This document shows, one piece after another, positions 8,363 through 15,866 of a stretch of 64,000 bases of DNA. The stretch's first letter is position 1, and each line of letters begins with the position of its first letter. The notes beneath the pieces are model-generated. The model had not been told where the DNA came from. It saw only the letters and a program-made list of their open reading frames with translations, and searched no databases. The position numbers and the translations under genes are program-made. This stretch comes from Methanococcoides sp052057775 (lineage in GTDB: Archaea; Halobacteriota; Methanosarcinia; Methanosarcinales; Methanosarcinaceae): positions 1,736,001 to 1,800,000 of the forward strand of contig NZ_CP195121.1 of the NCBI RefSeq assembly GCF_052057775.1, read 5' to 3'.

Positions 8363-8788
8363 ATGACAAAAAAACTGCTGAAATTATTATCCTGTCTTGC
8401 AGTCATATTAATGGTGGCATGCATTCTGCCATCTGGTGCATTTGCTGCAGAAAATAGCCAGCTTGACAAAGGATACATGAAATTTGGAAAGATGAACAGA
8501 TTTGCAGATTCCGGAATGGATCACTCTAATATTAGAGACAATTTCCTGGACGAGATGCCAGAATTCGAGACCGATGAAGGGAAGTTCGAGTATCTTCTGG
8601 ACAAAATGTCTGAATTGATCGATGAACAGATCGAAAGGCTCGAATCAATGGATCTTGACGAGATCGACAATGAGCACATCACTGCGGAGTTTATTGAGGA
8701 CCGTCTCGAATCTCTCTATGATGTAAAAGAAGAGCTTGAAAATGCAGGATCTCTGGAGGATCTTGAGGGAATAAGAGAGAGTCTTTAG
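8363..8788 (+). CDS. small secreted helical protein
   Basis: A 141-residue protein with a signal peptide (about 1-28, MVACILPSGAFAAEN). The mature part is acidic and mostly helical, with repeated Glu/Leu-rich stretches (LLDKMSELIDEQIERLESMD). The start was chosen at 8363 because AGGAG sits at 8351-8355; the frame is open further upstream but that part lacks signal features. Function unknown. A strong terminator follows at 8853-8880, so the gene is monocistronic. Confidence 0.7.
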   Translation: MTKKLLKLLSCLAVILMVACILPSGAFAAENSQLDKGYMKFGKMNRFADSGMDHSNIRDNFLDEMPEFETDEGKFEYLLDKMSELIDEQIERLESMDLDEIDNEHITAEFIEDRLESLYDVKEELENAGSLEDLEGIRESL

Positions 8789-8852
8789 GAAATGAGGAGA
8801 CCAAATTCCCCAATGGAGCTTCAGGAGGATGAGTAATAGCCGGCAAGTTTGA

Positions 8853-8880
8853 AAAAGGGAAACGATCCCTTTTCTTTTTT
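8853..8880 (+). terminator. terminator
   Basis: AAAAGGGA (8853-8860) pairs with TCCCTTTT (8866-8873), loop AACGA, then CTTTTTT. Confidence 0.75.
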
Positions 8881-8942
8881 CGGCAAGATCCTGTCTGTTC
8901 GATCAAGTTTTGCTGATCATGTTGTTCTCATGGAAGTTGTTT

Positions 8943-9059
8943 ATGATACTGACAGTTGAAGAGACCATATTTATGGTTTTAGGATTCCTGTTTTTTGTTG
9001 CTATTGTACTTTTTATAGTCTTTACTTGCAAGGAAGATTCCTTTAATAAAGCTCAATAA
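8943..9059 (+). CDS. possible 38-residue single-helix membrane protein
   Basis: A short frame from ATG 8943 to TAA 9057-9059 encodes 38 residues, almost all of it one hydrophobic helix (MVLGFLFFVAIVLFIVFTC) with an acidic N-terminus and a charged tail. GGAAG lies 6 nt upstream. It starts about 60 bp after a terminator and ends 120 bp before the FTR1 iron permease gene, so it might be a small partner of that transporter. Hydrophobic T-rich frames can arise by chance, hence low confidence. Confidence 0.35.
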   Translation: MILTVEETIFMVLGFLFFVAIVLFIVFTCKEDSFNKAQ

Positions 9060-9179
9060 TGAATTTTATCAATTTTTCCTTTTTCTTAATCAATGTTGCA
9101 GTATTTGCCGCAATGCTAACTACAATATATCACACCTACAATTGTTAGTCATACCAAACAATAATAGGAATGATTAAAC

Positions 9180-9989
9180 ATGTTCTCAAGCTTTATGATA
9201 ACATTCAGGGAAGGGCTTGAAGCCTTTCTGATCGTGGGGATCATCCTCGCGTATCTTGTGCAGACAAGACGGACCGAACTGAACAAGTACGTCTATAGCG
9301 GTACAGGACTTGCTATCATCGGAAGTCTGGCCGCAGCAGTTATCTTCAACCTTCTTGCGATACAGTTCGAAGGGCGTAATGAGGAGCTTTTTGAAGGTAT
9401 TGTAATGCTGGTGGCAGCGGTCATCCTGACATCCATGATCATCTGGATGGCACGTGAGAGCAACAACATCTCGACAACGATACAGGAGCACGTCGAAGGG
9501 AAGAAAGCCTACGGACTCTTTGCACTGGCATTCCTCTCCGTGTTCAGGGAAGGTATCGAGACAGTTCTTTTCCTCGGGGCAGCAGCAATGAACACAGAGA
9601 CAAATGCTGTGCTCTACGGAGGAATTGCAGGTCTTGCAGTATCGGTCGTTGTTGCGTATCTTGTGTTCAAATACTCTTCACACACGAGCCTGGACAACTT
9701 CTTCAAGGTTACAAGCATTTTCCTGATCCTCTTTGCAGCAGGACTGGCAGCTCATGGTGTCCACGAACTTCAGGAAGCAGGTGTGGTTCCGATCGTTGTG
9801 GAACATGTCTGGGATATCAATCACATCATTGATGAGAAAGGAACCTTTGGTTCTGTCATGAAATCCCTGTTCGGATACAACGGAAACCCATCGCTTATCG
9901 AAGTGCTGACCTATGTAGGATACTATATAGCAGTTGGTATCGGCCTGCGGATACCCGGAAGGAGGGATAAAGTTGCTATAACAGCCTGA
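9180..9989 (+). CDS. FTR1-family high-affinity iron permease
   Basis: A 269-residue, seven-helix membrane protein of the FTR1/EfeU family. Both diagnostic iron-binding motifs are present: REGLE at residues 10-14 and REGIE at about 121-125, each in a membrane helix, related by internal duplication. In yeast and bacteria the family takes up iron with an oxidase or EfeO/EfeB partner; none is encoded nearby, so the archaeal partner is unknown. The upstream 120 bp contains TTAGTCATACCAA, reminiscent of metal-regulator sites but not proven. A terminator follows. Confidence 0.9.
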   Translation: MFSSFMITFREGLEAFLIVGIILAYLVQTRRTELNKYVYSGTGLAIIGSLAAAVIFNLLAIQFEGRNEELFEGIVMLVAAVILTSMIIWMARESNNISTTIQEHVEGKKAYGLFALAFLSVFREGIETVLFLGAAAMNTETNAVLYGGIAGLAVSVVVAYLVFKYSSHTSLDNFFKVTSIFLILFAAGLAAHGVHELQEAGVVPIVVEHVWDINHIIDEKGTFGSVMKSLFGYNGNPSLIEVLTYVGYYIAVGIGLRIPGRRDKVAITA

Positions 9990-10015
9990 TCCCGTTAAGA
10001 TCTAAACTACTCCAA

Positions 10016-10068
10016 TGCTACCATCGACAATGATGGTAGCAGCTCTCCTCTTCTCCTCTCTTTTTTGG
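10016..10068 (+). terminator. terminator after FTR1 gene
   Basis: Ten-pair stem TGCTACCATC (10016-10025) with GATGGTAGCA (10032-10041), loop GACAAT, followed by a pyrimidine-rich tract ending in TTTTTT. Confidence 0.7.
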
Positions 10069-10167
10069 ATCTTTATTGATCTCCATATGTAATAGTGTCT
10101 TTTGATCTTGCTTTTCTTCGAATCGAAACTCGTACTGTATGGTTGTGGTAGCTTAAAGCACAATCCT

Positions 10168-10231
10168 TATATAGTTACGAGTACATGTGTAACATATAGG
10201 CTACATATACAAACTATGGTTACATAGTTTG
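10168..10231 (+). promoter_or_regulatory. promoter with two inverted-repeat operators
   Basis: Site A: GTTAC (10174-10178) and GTAAC (10189-10193) separated by 10 nt, overlapping the TATA-like TTATATAG at 10167-10174. Site B: arms CAAACTATG (10210-10218) and CATAGTTTG (10223-10231), nine perfect pairs around GTTA. Related GTTACATA/GTAACATA words recur in both. A dimeric regulator bound at site A would cover the TATA box. The ArsR-type protein encoded at 11452-11745 in the same cluster is the obvious candidate (inference). Confidence 0.55.
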
Positions 10232-10255
10232 AACACAATAAAGGATGTGAACAAC

Positions 10256-10762
10256 ATGAAAACGACAACAAACAAACTTTTGATGGGGGCCATACTTCTT
10301 GCAGGTGCAGGAATGATCGCCCTGACAATGCAATCCGGTATTGTCCAGGCCGCTTACGGTTCAGGTCCGGGGTCTGGATGGGGAGGATGCCCTGCTTATG
10401 GTGCATACGCATCAGGATATACTGGTTATAACCAGGCAGCTGCCTATTCCGGCTCTTATGAACTGACCGTCGAAACAATTGAAGATGCACTGGCCATAGC
10501 CAAGGATCATATCGATGCTGAAGTGAATGAGGAGAATATCTACCAGATGGGTAGATGGTGGGTTGTGTATTACACAGATGATGATGGTATTGTAATGCGC
10601 AGCTACATCGATGCATTCACCGGGGATGTTCTGGAAACTCCCGATCAGGCTTATGACTATGCGAACACGCGCCGTGGTTATGGCATGATGTATGGCTACA
10701 GTCATGGTTATGGAATGGGGTATGGTCCCGGTATGGGTTATAGCAGAATGTATCGTTACTAA
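10256..10762 (+). CDS. secreted PepSY-like protein with Gly/Tyr/Met-rich tail
   Basis: A 168-residue secreted protein. Signal peptide about 1-32 (ends GIVQAAYG), a Gly/Tyr-rich segment, a PepSY-like domain (about 70-140: ETIEDALAIAKDHIDAEVNE..WWVVYYTDDDGIVMRSYIDAFTGDVLE), and a C-terminal tail of Gly, Tyr, Met and His (GYGMMYGYSHGYGMGYGPGM). Such tails often bind soft metals, and the neighbours have similar Met/Tyr-rich starts. The start at ATG 10256 was chosen because the signal peptide begins there. It is the first gene of a cluster with two small membrane proteins and an ArsR-type regulator, preceded by two palindromes. Metal handling is an inference. Confidence 0.75.
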   Translation: MKTTTNKLLMGAILLAGAGMIALTMQSGIVQAAYGSGPGSGWGGCPAYGAYASGYTGYNQAAAYSGSYELTVETIEDALAIAKDHIDAEVNEENIYQMGRWWVVYYTDDDGIVMRSYIDAFTGDVLETPDQAYDYANTRRGYGMMYGYSHGYGMGYGPGMGYSRMYRY

Positions 10763-10774
10763 TGAATGAACTAT

Positions 10775-10836
10775 GTGGTTTCCCTGCCATAAATTTTTGA
10801 ACGCACCCCCACAAACCTTTGGCAGGGAATGTCCAC
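10775..10836 (+). other. intercistronic hairpin
   Basis: TTCCCTGCCA (10780-10789) pairs perfectly with TGGCAGGGAA (10820-10829); GTGG (10775-10778) and CCAC (10833-10836) extend it past a small internal loop. The 30-nt loop is rich in A and C. No U run follows, so it is more likely an mRNA processing or stability element between the PepSY gene and the next membrane protein gene than a simple terminator. Confidence 0.5.
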
Positions 10837-10877
10837 TAATCACATGAGGAATTCGGTCTTAGGAAGAAGGTGATCGT

Positions 10878-11129
10878 ATGATGTGGTATGGAATGTATGG
10901 TGACTACGGTATCTTTGGAGGTCTGGGAGGTTTTACTATGCTATTCAATTTGCTGATATTGATAGCTCTTATCTGGTTAGTATCTTCATTCTTCAATAAC
11001 AGGTCTTGCAATCTTAATAATGGATCATGCAATAACAGAGATGACCGTGATCTTAGATTATCTCGTATTGAAGAACAGGTTGAGAGCAATCGCGAAACTC
11101 TGGAAAAGATACTAAAGAAACTGAATTAA
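10878..11129 (+). CDS. small membrane protein with coiled-coil tail
   Basis: An 83-residue protein: Met/Tyr/Gly-rich N-terminus (MMWYGMYGDYGIFGG), one membrane helix (about 20-38), an Asn/Cys-rich segment with two Cys (SCNLNNGSCNN), and a charged coiled coil (about 58-83, LSRIEEQVESNRETLEKILKKL). The site AGGTGATC just upstream matches the 16S anti-Shine-Dalgarno. It shares layout with the protein at 11204-11413, so the two may pair through their coiled coils. Function unknown; cluster context suggests metal or redox stress. Confidence 0.75.
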   Translation: MMWYGMYGDYGIFGGLGGFTMLFNLLILIALIWLVSSFFNNRSCNLNNGSCNNRDDRDLRLSRIEEQVESNRETLEKILKKLN

Positions 11130-11203
11130 GTTCGGTTCTTTGCTTTCTTATATGGGGCAGTAGTAAACATTAATATGAAAACACGAACATCTTGTAAATA
11201 GCT

Positions 11204-11413
11204 ATGATGCACTATTACAATACATTTAGTTTATTGGATTTTCTTCTGGAAATTTTCCTTATACTGTTGGTTGTAGGCATAGTCCTCTTCTTCATTAACA
11301 GGTCCGGGTTTGCAAGCTCTCAGGACAATGAGAAACTTGTGAGGATGGAGAAAGATGTTGCCGAGATCAAAAAGACCGTAGAGGAGATCAAAGATAAACT
11401 GGAAGAGATCTGA
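11204..11413 (+). CDS. small membrane protein with coiled-coil tail
   Basis: A 69-residue protein with an N-terminal MMHYY, one membrane helix (about 11-30, FLLEIFLILLVVGIVLFFI) and a heptad-rich tail (EKLVRMEKDVAEIKKTVEEIKDKLEEI). It has the same architecture as the preceding gene product. No ribosome site is obvious. It lies 38 bp before the ArsR-type regulator gene. Confidence 0.7.
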   Translation: MMHYYNTFSLLDFLLEIFLILLVVGIVLFFINRSGFASSQDNEKLVRMEKDVAEIKKTVEEIKDKLEEI

Positions 11414-11451
11414 AAACTTAAGATCAATTTAATTCTTCAGCCGGTCTTATT

Positions 11452-11745
11452 ATGGGAAGAACAATGCAGCAGGTAGTATCCATAGGCGAGGCTATTTCAC
11501 ACCCTCTGAGGCTTAAGCTTCTTTATATGCTCTCAGAGAGGGAATGGTATGTGTATGAGCTTGCCAAAGAGCTCAACGTTTCCCGTCAGGTCCTGTATCT
11601 TCACCTGAAAAGGCTTGAAAAGGCCGGATTTGTGGAAAGCGATCTTCGCCTTGAAGATGACGATATGAGGGCAAAGAAATTTTTCAGGCTCAAGGAATTC
11701 GAAGTTTCACTTAACATCGAAGACCTTAAGGAATTCTTTGAATGA
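11452..11745 (+). CDS. ArsR-type winged-helix regulator
   Basis: A 97-residue single winged-helix protein. ISHPLRLKLLYMLSEREWYVYELAKELNVSRQVLYLHLKRLEKAGFVES covers the DNA-binding domain; a short C-terminal beta/helix part follows. There is no CxC metal site of classical ArsR/SmtB. A second start at ATG 11464 is possible. It closes the envelope protein cluster and probably binds the palindromes upstream of 10256 (inference). The convergent histidine kinase gene ends 4 bp further on. Confidence 0.8.
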   Translation: MGRTMQQVVSIGEAISHPLRLKLLYMLSEREWYVYELAKELNVSRQVLYLHLKRLEKAGFVESDLRLEDDDMRAKKFFRLKEFEVSLNIEDLKEFFE

Positions 11746-11749
11746 CCTT

Positions 11750-13798
11750 TTACCGTGGCAATTTTACGTGCACGGTGGTACCCTTTCCTTCTTCACTTTC
11801 GATCCATATCTCTCCGTTGTGTGCCTCAGCGATACTTTTGCAAATGTAAAGCCCTACACCGGTACCTCCATATTTGCGTTTGATCGAGGCATCGATCTGG
11901 TAAAATCTCTGGAACAGGTTGGGAATGAGTTCCCTGGGTATGCCTATTCCGTTATCCTCTATCTCTATGTGCAGATACTTTTCTTCTTCGTATGCCTTCA
12001 GGATGATCGTGCCTCCTGAAGGGGTGAACTTGATAGCATTATCAACGAGGTTCGTAAGCATATCGGAAAGCCTTGTCCTGTCTCCATCGATAAGGGGGAT
12101 GTTATCAGGCACATCTCTTTCAGTTTTCAATTCTTTCTCTTTAACCTGCAAGTCCACATCATTTACTACATCGTCTATGATCTCTGCTATCCGTACCTTT
12201 TCGAACTGATACTGGATGGTCCTGGATTCGATCCCACTGATGATCAACAACGATTCTATCAAACGTCTGAGACGTTCGGAATTTCGCAGGACCACATTGA
12301 CCGCCTTTTTTTGCTGCTCGTTGAGCACTCCCAGCGTACCTTCAGAAATGAGCTCCCCATAACCTTTGATGGAAACGAGGGGAGTTTTAAGTTCATGACT
12401 TATGTTGGAGAGGAACTCATCTTTCATCACATCAAGGGATTTTAACTCCTTATTTGCCTTTTCCAGTTCGCTGTTGACCTTTGAAAGCTCATCTGCATAC
12501 TTTTGAAGGGCCTCTTCGGATCGCTTTCTCTGGATTATTCTCCACATTCCTTCCATAAGGAGTGTCAGCTGGCGAACGTCCGACTCATCATACTCTTCCT
12601 CTTTGTTCCCAACACCTGCTACTACGACTATCTTTTTGCTATCGAACACGGGGATGTTCATGTGACGGGTCAGTTTCACATGGTTTTTTGGATATCCTCT
12701 CTTTAAAGGATTCGGAGCATCGTAGTCATTCGTGATAATGGGTTTTCGCTGTCTCAGCGCCTCCCCCCAGAGTCCCGTGCTCTTCAGGGTATATACCTTA
12801 GGCTTGTTACTTATCTTACATTCATTCATAGCGTTCTCTGACCATGAATGCATTGTGAGTATTGTCTCTACATCGTTCACGAAGGCAATATATCCGAGTT
12901 TGCTCCGGGTAAGCAGGACAGCTTCTTCACGTGCAAAGTCTATGATCTCCTGCATCGAACTGTCGGTCATCTGGTTAAGGAGTAAAAGTGTTTCCAGGCG
13001 ATACTCATCAAGCTTCCAGCCATCTTCAGCTTTTTTTCTTCGTGTGATATCTTCAAAGATGCCGATGCCTCCCAGAAGTTCGCCTTCTTCCGATATGTTC
13101 GGGCTGTACTCTGCTTTGATAGGTGTGACCTTACCACTGATCACAGAACGATATACATCCTCATAATGGCCTGGCTTCCCGGAAAGCACTGCTCTGACAG
13201 CTTCCCTCATCTTTTCATCCCGGATGGAGGTTACCATATTAAAGCCGATGATATCCTTTCTGGATGCAGCGATTATCTCAAGGAACTTCTCATTGCAATG
13301 TGTTATTTTCCCATCCTGGTCAAAGTGGAATATCCCCAGAGGTGAATTCCCGAAGATCAGGCGGTACTTCTTTTCAGATTCTTTTAGTGCATCTTCTGCT
13401 ATTTTACGTTCGCTGATATCCTCAAAGATGCCGATACCACCCAGAAGTTTGCCATCTTCCGATATGTTCGGGTTGTAGTCGGCCTTTATAAAGATGAGCT
13501 TTCCACTGATCACAGTGCAATACTTTCCTTCAAAATGGCCCTGTTTTCTTGAAAGTGCTGCATTAACAGCCTCCTTCATTCTTTCATCCCGGATGGAAGT
13601 TACCATATTAAAGCCGATGATATCTTCTCTTGAAGCAGAGATGATATCAAGGAATTTACTATTGCAATGTGTTATCCTCCCGTCCTGGTCAAAATGGAAT
13701 ATTCCCAGAGGCGAGTTCTCAAAGATAAGGCGGTAGTTCTTTTCCGAATCCTGGAAAAGCTCGTCCAGTTCTCCATCTTTACATTTATTTTCGGAAAT
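11750..13798 (-). CDS. sensor histidine kinase, PAS-PAS-GAF-HisKA-HATPase
   Basis: From the first ATG (13606) the protein starts in the middle of a PAS domain, which cannot be right. The frame is open upstream to a stop near 13820, and GGGGG sits exactly 7 nt before an ATT at 13796-13798, so an AUU start is proposed (682 residues). Domains: PAS1, PAS2 (123-residue tandem duplication, both with NSPLGIFHFDQDG), GAF (LLLNQMTDSSMQEIIDFARE), coiled coil, HisKA with SNISHELKTPLVSIKGYG, HATPase with N-box NLVDNAIKF and G-boxes DNGIGIP and GTGVGLYI. No membrane helix, so it is a cytosolic sensor. No response regulator gene adjoins. Confidence 0.85.
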   Translation of the reverse strand: MSENKCKDGELDELFQDSEKNYRLIFENSPLGIFHFDQDGRITHCNSKFLDIISASREDIIGFNMVTSIRDERMKEAVNAALSRKQGHFEGKYCTVISGKLIFIKADYNPNISEDGKLLGGIGIFEDISERKIAEDALKESEKKYRLIFGNSPLGIFHFDQDGKITHCNEKFLEIIAASRKDIIGFNMVTSIRDEKMREAVRAVLSGKPGHYEDVYRSVISGKVTPIKAEYSPNISEEGELLGGIGIFEDITRRKKAEDGWKLDEYRLETLLLLNQMTDSSMQEIIDFAREEAVLLTRSKLGYIAFVNDVETILTMHSWSENAMNECKISNKPKVYTLKSTGLWGEALRQRKPIITNDYDAPNPLKRGYPKNHVKLTRHMNIPVFDSKKIVVVAGVGNKEEEYDESDVRQLTLLMEGMWRIIQRKRSEEALQKYADELSKVNSELEKANKELKSLDVMKDEFLSNISHELKTPLVSIKGYGELISEGTLGVLNEQQKKAVNVVLRNSERLRRLIESLLIISGIESRTIQYQFEKVRIAEIIDDVVNDVDLQVKEKELKTERDVPDNIPLIDGDRTRLSDMLTNLVDNAIKFTPSGGTIILKAYEEEKYLHIEIEDNGIGIPRELIPNLFQRFYQIDASIKRKYGGTGVGLYICKSIAEAHNGEIWIESEEGKGTTVHVKLPR

Positions 13799-13897
13799 TC
13801 CTATACCCCCAATATACTATTAAACTAAACTGAACTATACTTGATTAAATTTGAAGTTAGTTTCTATTTATAGATCATTCTGCCGTTATGATCTTTC

Positions 13898-15289
13898 TCA
13901 GGGAATCACCCAATCACTGTAAACAAATGCCTGCTCTGCATTTGAACCCCAGCTCATCACAACGACACGATATTCCTGACCTGCAGGTACCTTCAAATTG
14001 GTCACAGTATATGTCACTCCGTTCTCGGCTTCAATCTCTGCGATCACATCACTCTCTATCTGGTCCCAGGCCATTCCTTCCTCAATGGATTCAAGGTATG
14101 TGTAAATTATCACGTTTTCCGCAGTTGCAGAACCAACGTTCGTGACCTCAATATCAAGGTCCACATATGTGTAACCAGAAACATGCCTTCCGCTTCCGGT
14201 AAATTCTATTTGCAGCTGTGGATATCCGTAACCGATCGGTGTTATCATTGCTTCTGCATTTCTGTATATATCAGGTATCACACCCACATCCCACCCTGAA
14301 GCAGTTGTTTCAAGGTAGTAATACCTAATACCGTTGTAATTATAATAGCTTCCTGAAATACTTTCATCGCCCTGAACACCCACTGCCATGTGGCCCGGCA
14401 GTGTTATCAATGCCACTCCATATCCCATTTCGTGCAGGATTGATGCCAGAAGGATGGATGAATCCTCACAGTCCCCTCCACCATGGTAGAGTGTTTCGAA
14501 CGGAAATCTTGGATATTCGTCATAACCCGCGGAAGCGCTATCGCTGACATAGGGAAGGGACTGAACGAAAGCTGTCGCAATGTAGGGGATCTCGTCTTCA
14601 CCATAACCGCCTTCTGCAGCAAGAGTTTCTATTTGTGTGGTTATCTGTGATATTACCACATCATCGTAAGGATCATTAGCGAACTGGTCATAGTCCCTGC
14701 TTCTGCTTCTTTCTGAATATAGTTCGTAGCTTTCTTTATAGTACTCGTTCTGCATCCAAAACTTTGTGTTATCATATTCCCATTCATAGGTACGTGTGAT
14801 GGAATCCTCAGTTAGTTCGACCGCTACTGTTACAGGTTCTATGGTGATGGGATCCGTTTCTATGTATATTTCCGGCTTGATCTCATACGTCACATCAATG
14901 GAGAAGCTGCTATCATAGATCTTGTCCAGCCTGATGGAATAAACTACAAAGTCCCCATTCGGTTCCTTTATATTATACGTCTGGCCTGTGGAGAGCGTTC
15001 TTTTTGAATATTCGATCCCATCCTTCCTGAATGAAAAGGCTGCAAAGTCCTCTTTCCTATCGATCTCCAGGACCTTTAAAGAATAACCATTCTCAAGGTC
15101 AAGTATTCCAGTCTTCTTGAGGGTTGAATTATATTGCTCAGTTTGAGCTGTAGCTGCTCCATCAGGTTCATCAAAATCCGGCAATTCGCTTTCTTCCGGA
15201 TATGTCACCTCGTCTCCTTCTATGCACCCGATACATGAGAAAACGATTACCAAAATGAAAATCATAGAGATCGATCTTTTGAAAATCAT
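13898..15289 (-). CDS. lipoprotein with transglutaminase-like domain
   Basis: A 463-residue lipoprotein (lipobox CIGC, Cys about residue 22). The N-terminal half (about 50-170) resembles an S-layer-related beta domain (TGQTYNIKEPNGDFVVYSIRL). The central part is a transglutaminase/cysteine-protease-like domain: catalytic Cys in GGGDCEDSS, His in LPGHMAVGV, and the Asp probably in the YYYLETT region that follows. The C-terminal about 100 residues are a CARDB-like beta sandwich (VDLDIEVTNVGSATAENVIIYTY). It acts at the outer cell face, probably on surface proteins. No operon partners. Confidence 0.8.
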   Translation of the reverse strand: MIFKRSISMIFILVIVFSCIGCIEGDEVTYPEESELPDFDEPDGAATAQTEQYNSTLKKTGILDLENGYSLKVLEIDRKEDFAAFSFRKDGIEYSKRTLSTGQTYNIKEPNGDFVVYSIRLDKIYDSSFSIDVTYEIKPEIYIETDPITIEPVTVAVELTEDSITRTYEWEYDNTKFWMQNEYYKESYELYSERSRSRDYDQFANDPYDDVVISQITTQIETLAAEGGYGEDEIPYIATAFVQSLPYVSDSASAGYDEYPRFPFETLYHGGGDCEDSSILLASILHEMGYGVALITLPGHMAVGVQGDESISGSYYNYNGIRYYYLETTASGWDVGVIPDIYRNAEAMITPIGYGYPQLQIEFTGSGRHVSGYTYVDLDIEVTNVGSATAENVIIYTYLESIEEGMAWDQIESDVIAEIEAENGVTYTVTNLKVPAGQEYRVVVMSWGSNAEQAFVYSDWVIP

Positions 15290-15360
15290 ATAATCTGGAA
15301 TTCATTTGTGAAATATAATAGCATTATGGTTACAATATTCTTTTCTGTGAATATAATTGA

Positions 15361-15453
15361 AATTGTAATTGTAATTGTAATTGTAATTTGTAATTTGTAA
15401 TTTGTAATTTGTAATTTGTAATTTGTAATTTGTAATTTGTAATTTGTAATTGT
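15361..15453. repeat. AATTTGT/AATTGT tandem microsatellite
   Basis: Four copies of AATTGT (15361-15384), nine copies of AATTTGT (15385-15447), then one more AATTGT (15448-15453), continuing into degenerate copies to about 15470. It lies between the divergent lipoprotein gene and DUF378 gene, where length changes could alter promoter spacing. Confidence 0.9.
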
Positions 15454-15586
15454 AGTTTTAATTGTAATTTAGCAATTATATATATTATAATTTTTATTAT
15501 ATATCTGTAAAATAATTATAAATACTAACTAGTAAATACAATAAGTTGGATATTTACTTTTGCAAATTTACTGGAGGGTATTTGTT

Positions 15587-15787
15587 ATGGTGGAGAAATC
15601 AGCATTAGACTGGATAGCGATAGCTCTGGTAGTTATCGGTGGTTTGAACTGGGGATTAGTTGGAATTTCGCAGGATTATAATCTTGTGGCCCTGATCTTC
15701 GGGTACAGCATAATTGCGAGGATCGTGTACCTGCTTGTCGGACTTTCGGCGCTCTACATGATCTACTTTGCAAACAAACAACATTAA
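15587..15787 (+). CDS. DUF378 family small membrane protein
   Basis: A 66-residue protein with two membrane helices, matching DUF378 (LDWIAIALVVIGGLNWGLVGI..YNLVALIFG..ARIVYLLVGLSALYMI). GGAGGG lies 8 nt before ATG 15587; a further upstream ATG in frame lacks this. Family function is unknown. It stands alone, with a terminator immediately after. Confidence 0.85.
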   Translation: MVEKSALDWIAIALVVIGGLNWGLVGISQDYNLVALIFGYSIIARIVYLLVGLSALYMIYFANKQH

Positions 15788-15813
15788 GGCAGCGACCTGC
15801 TGCCCTTCTTTTT
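15788..15813 (+). terminator. terminator
   Basis: GGCAGC (15788-15793) pairs with GCTGCC (15799-15804), loop GACCT, then CTTCTTTTT. Confidence 0.7.
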
Positions 15814-15866
15814 AAATATGATCATTTACTTACCTTTTATTAGAGTTCATTGTCCTGGGGGTTAAC

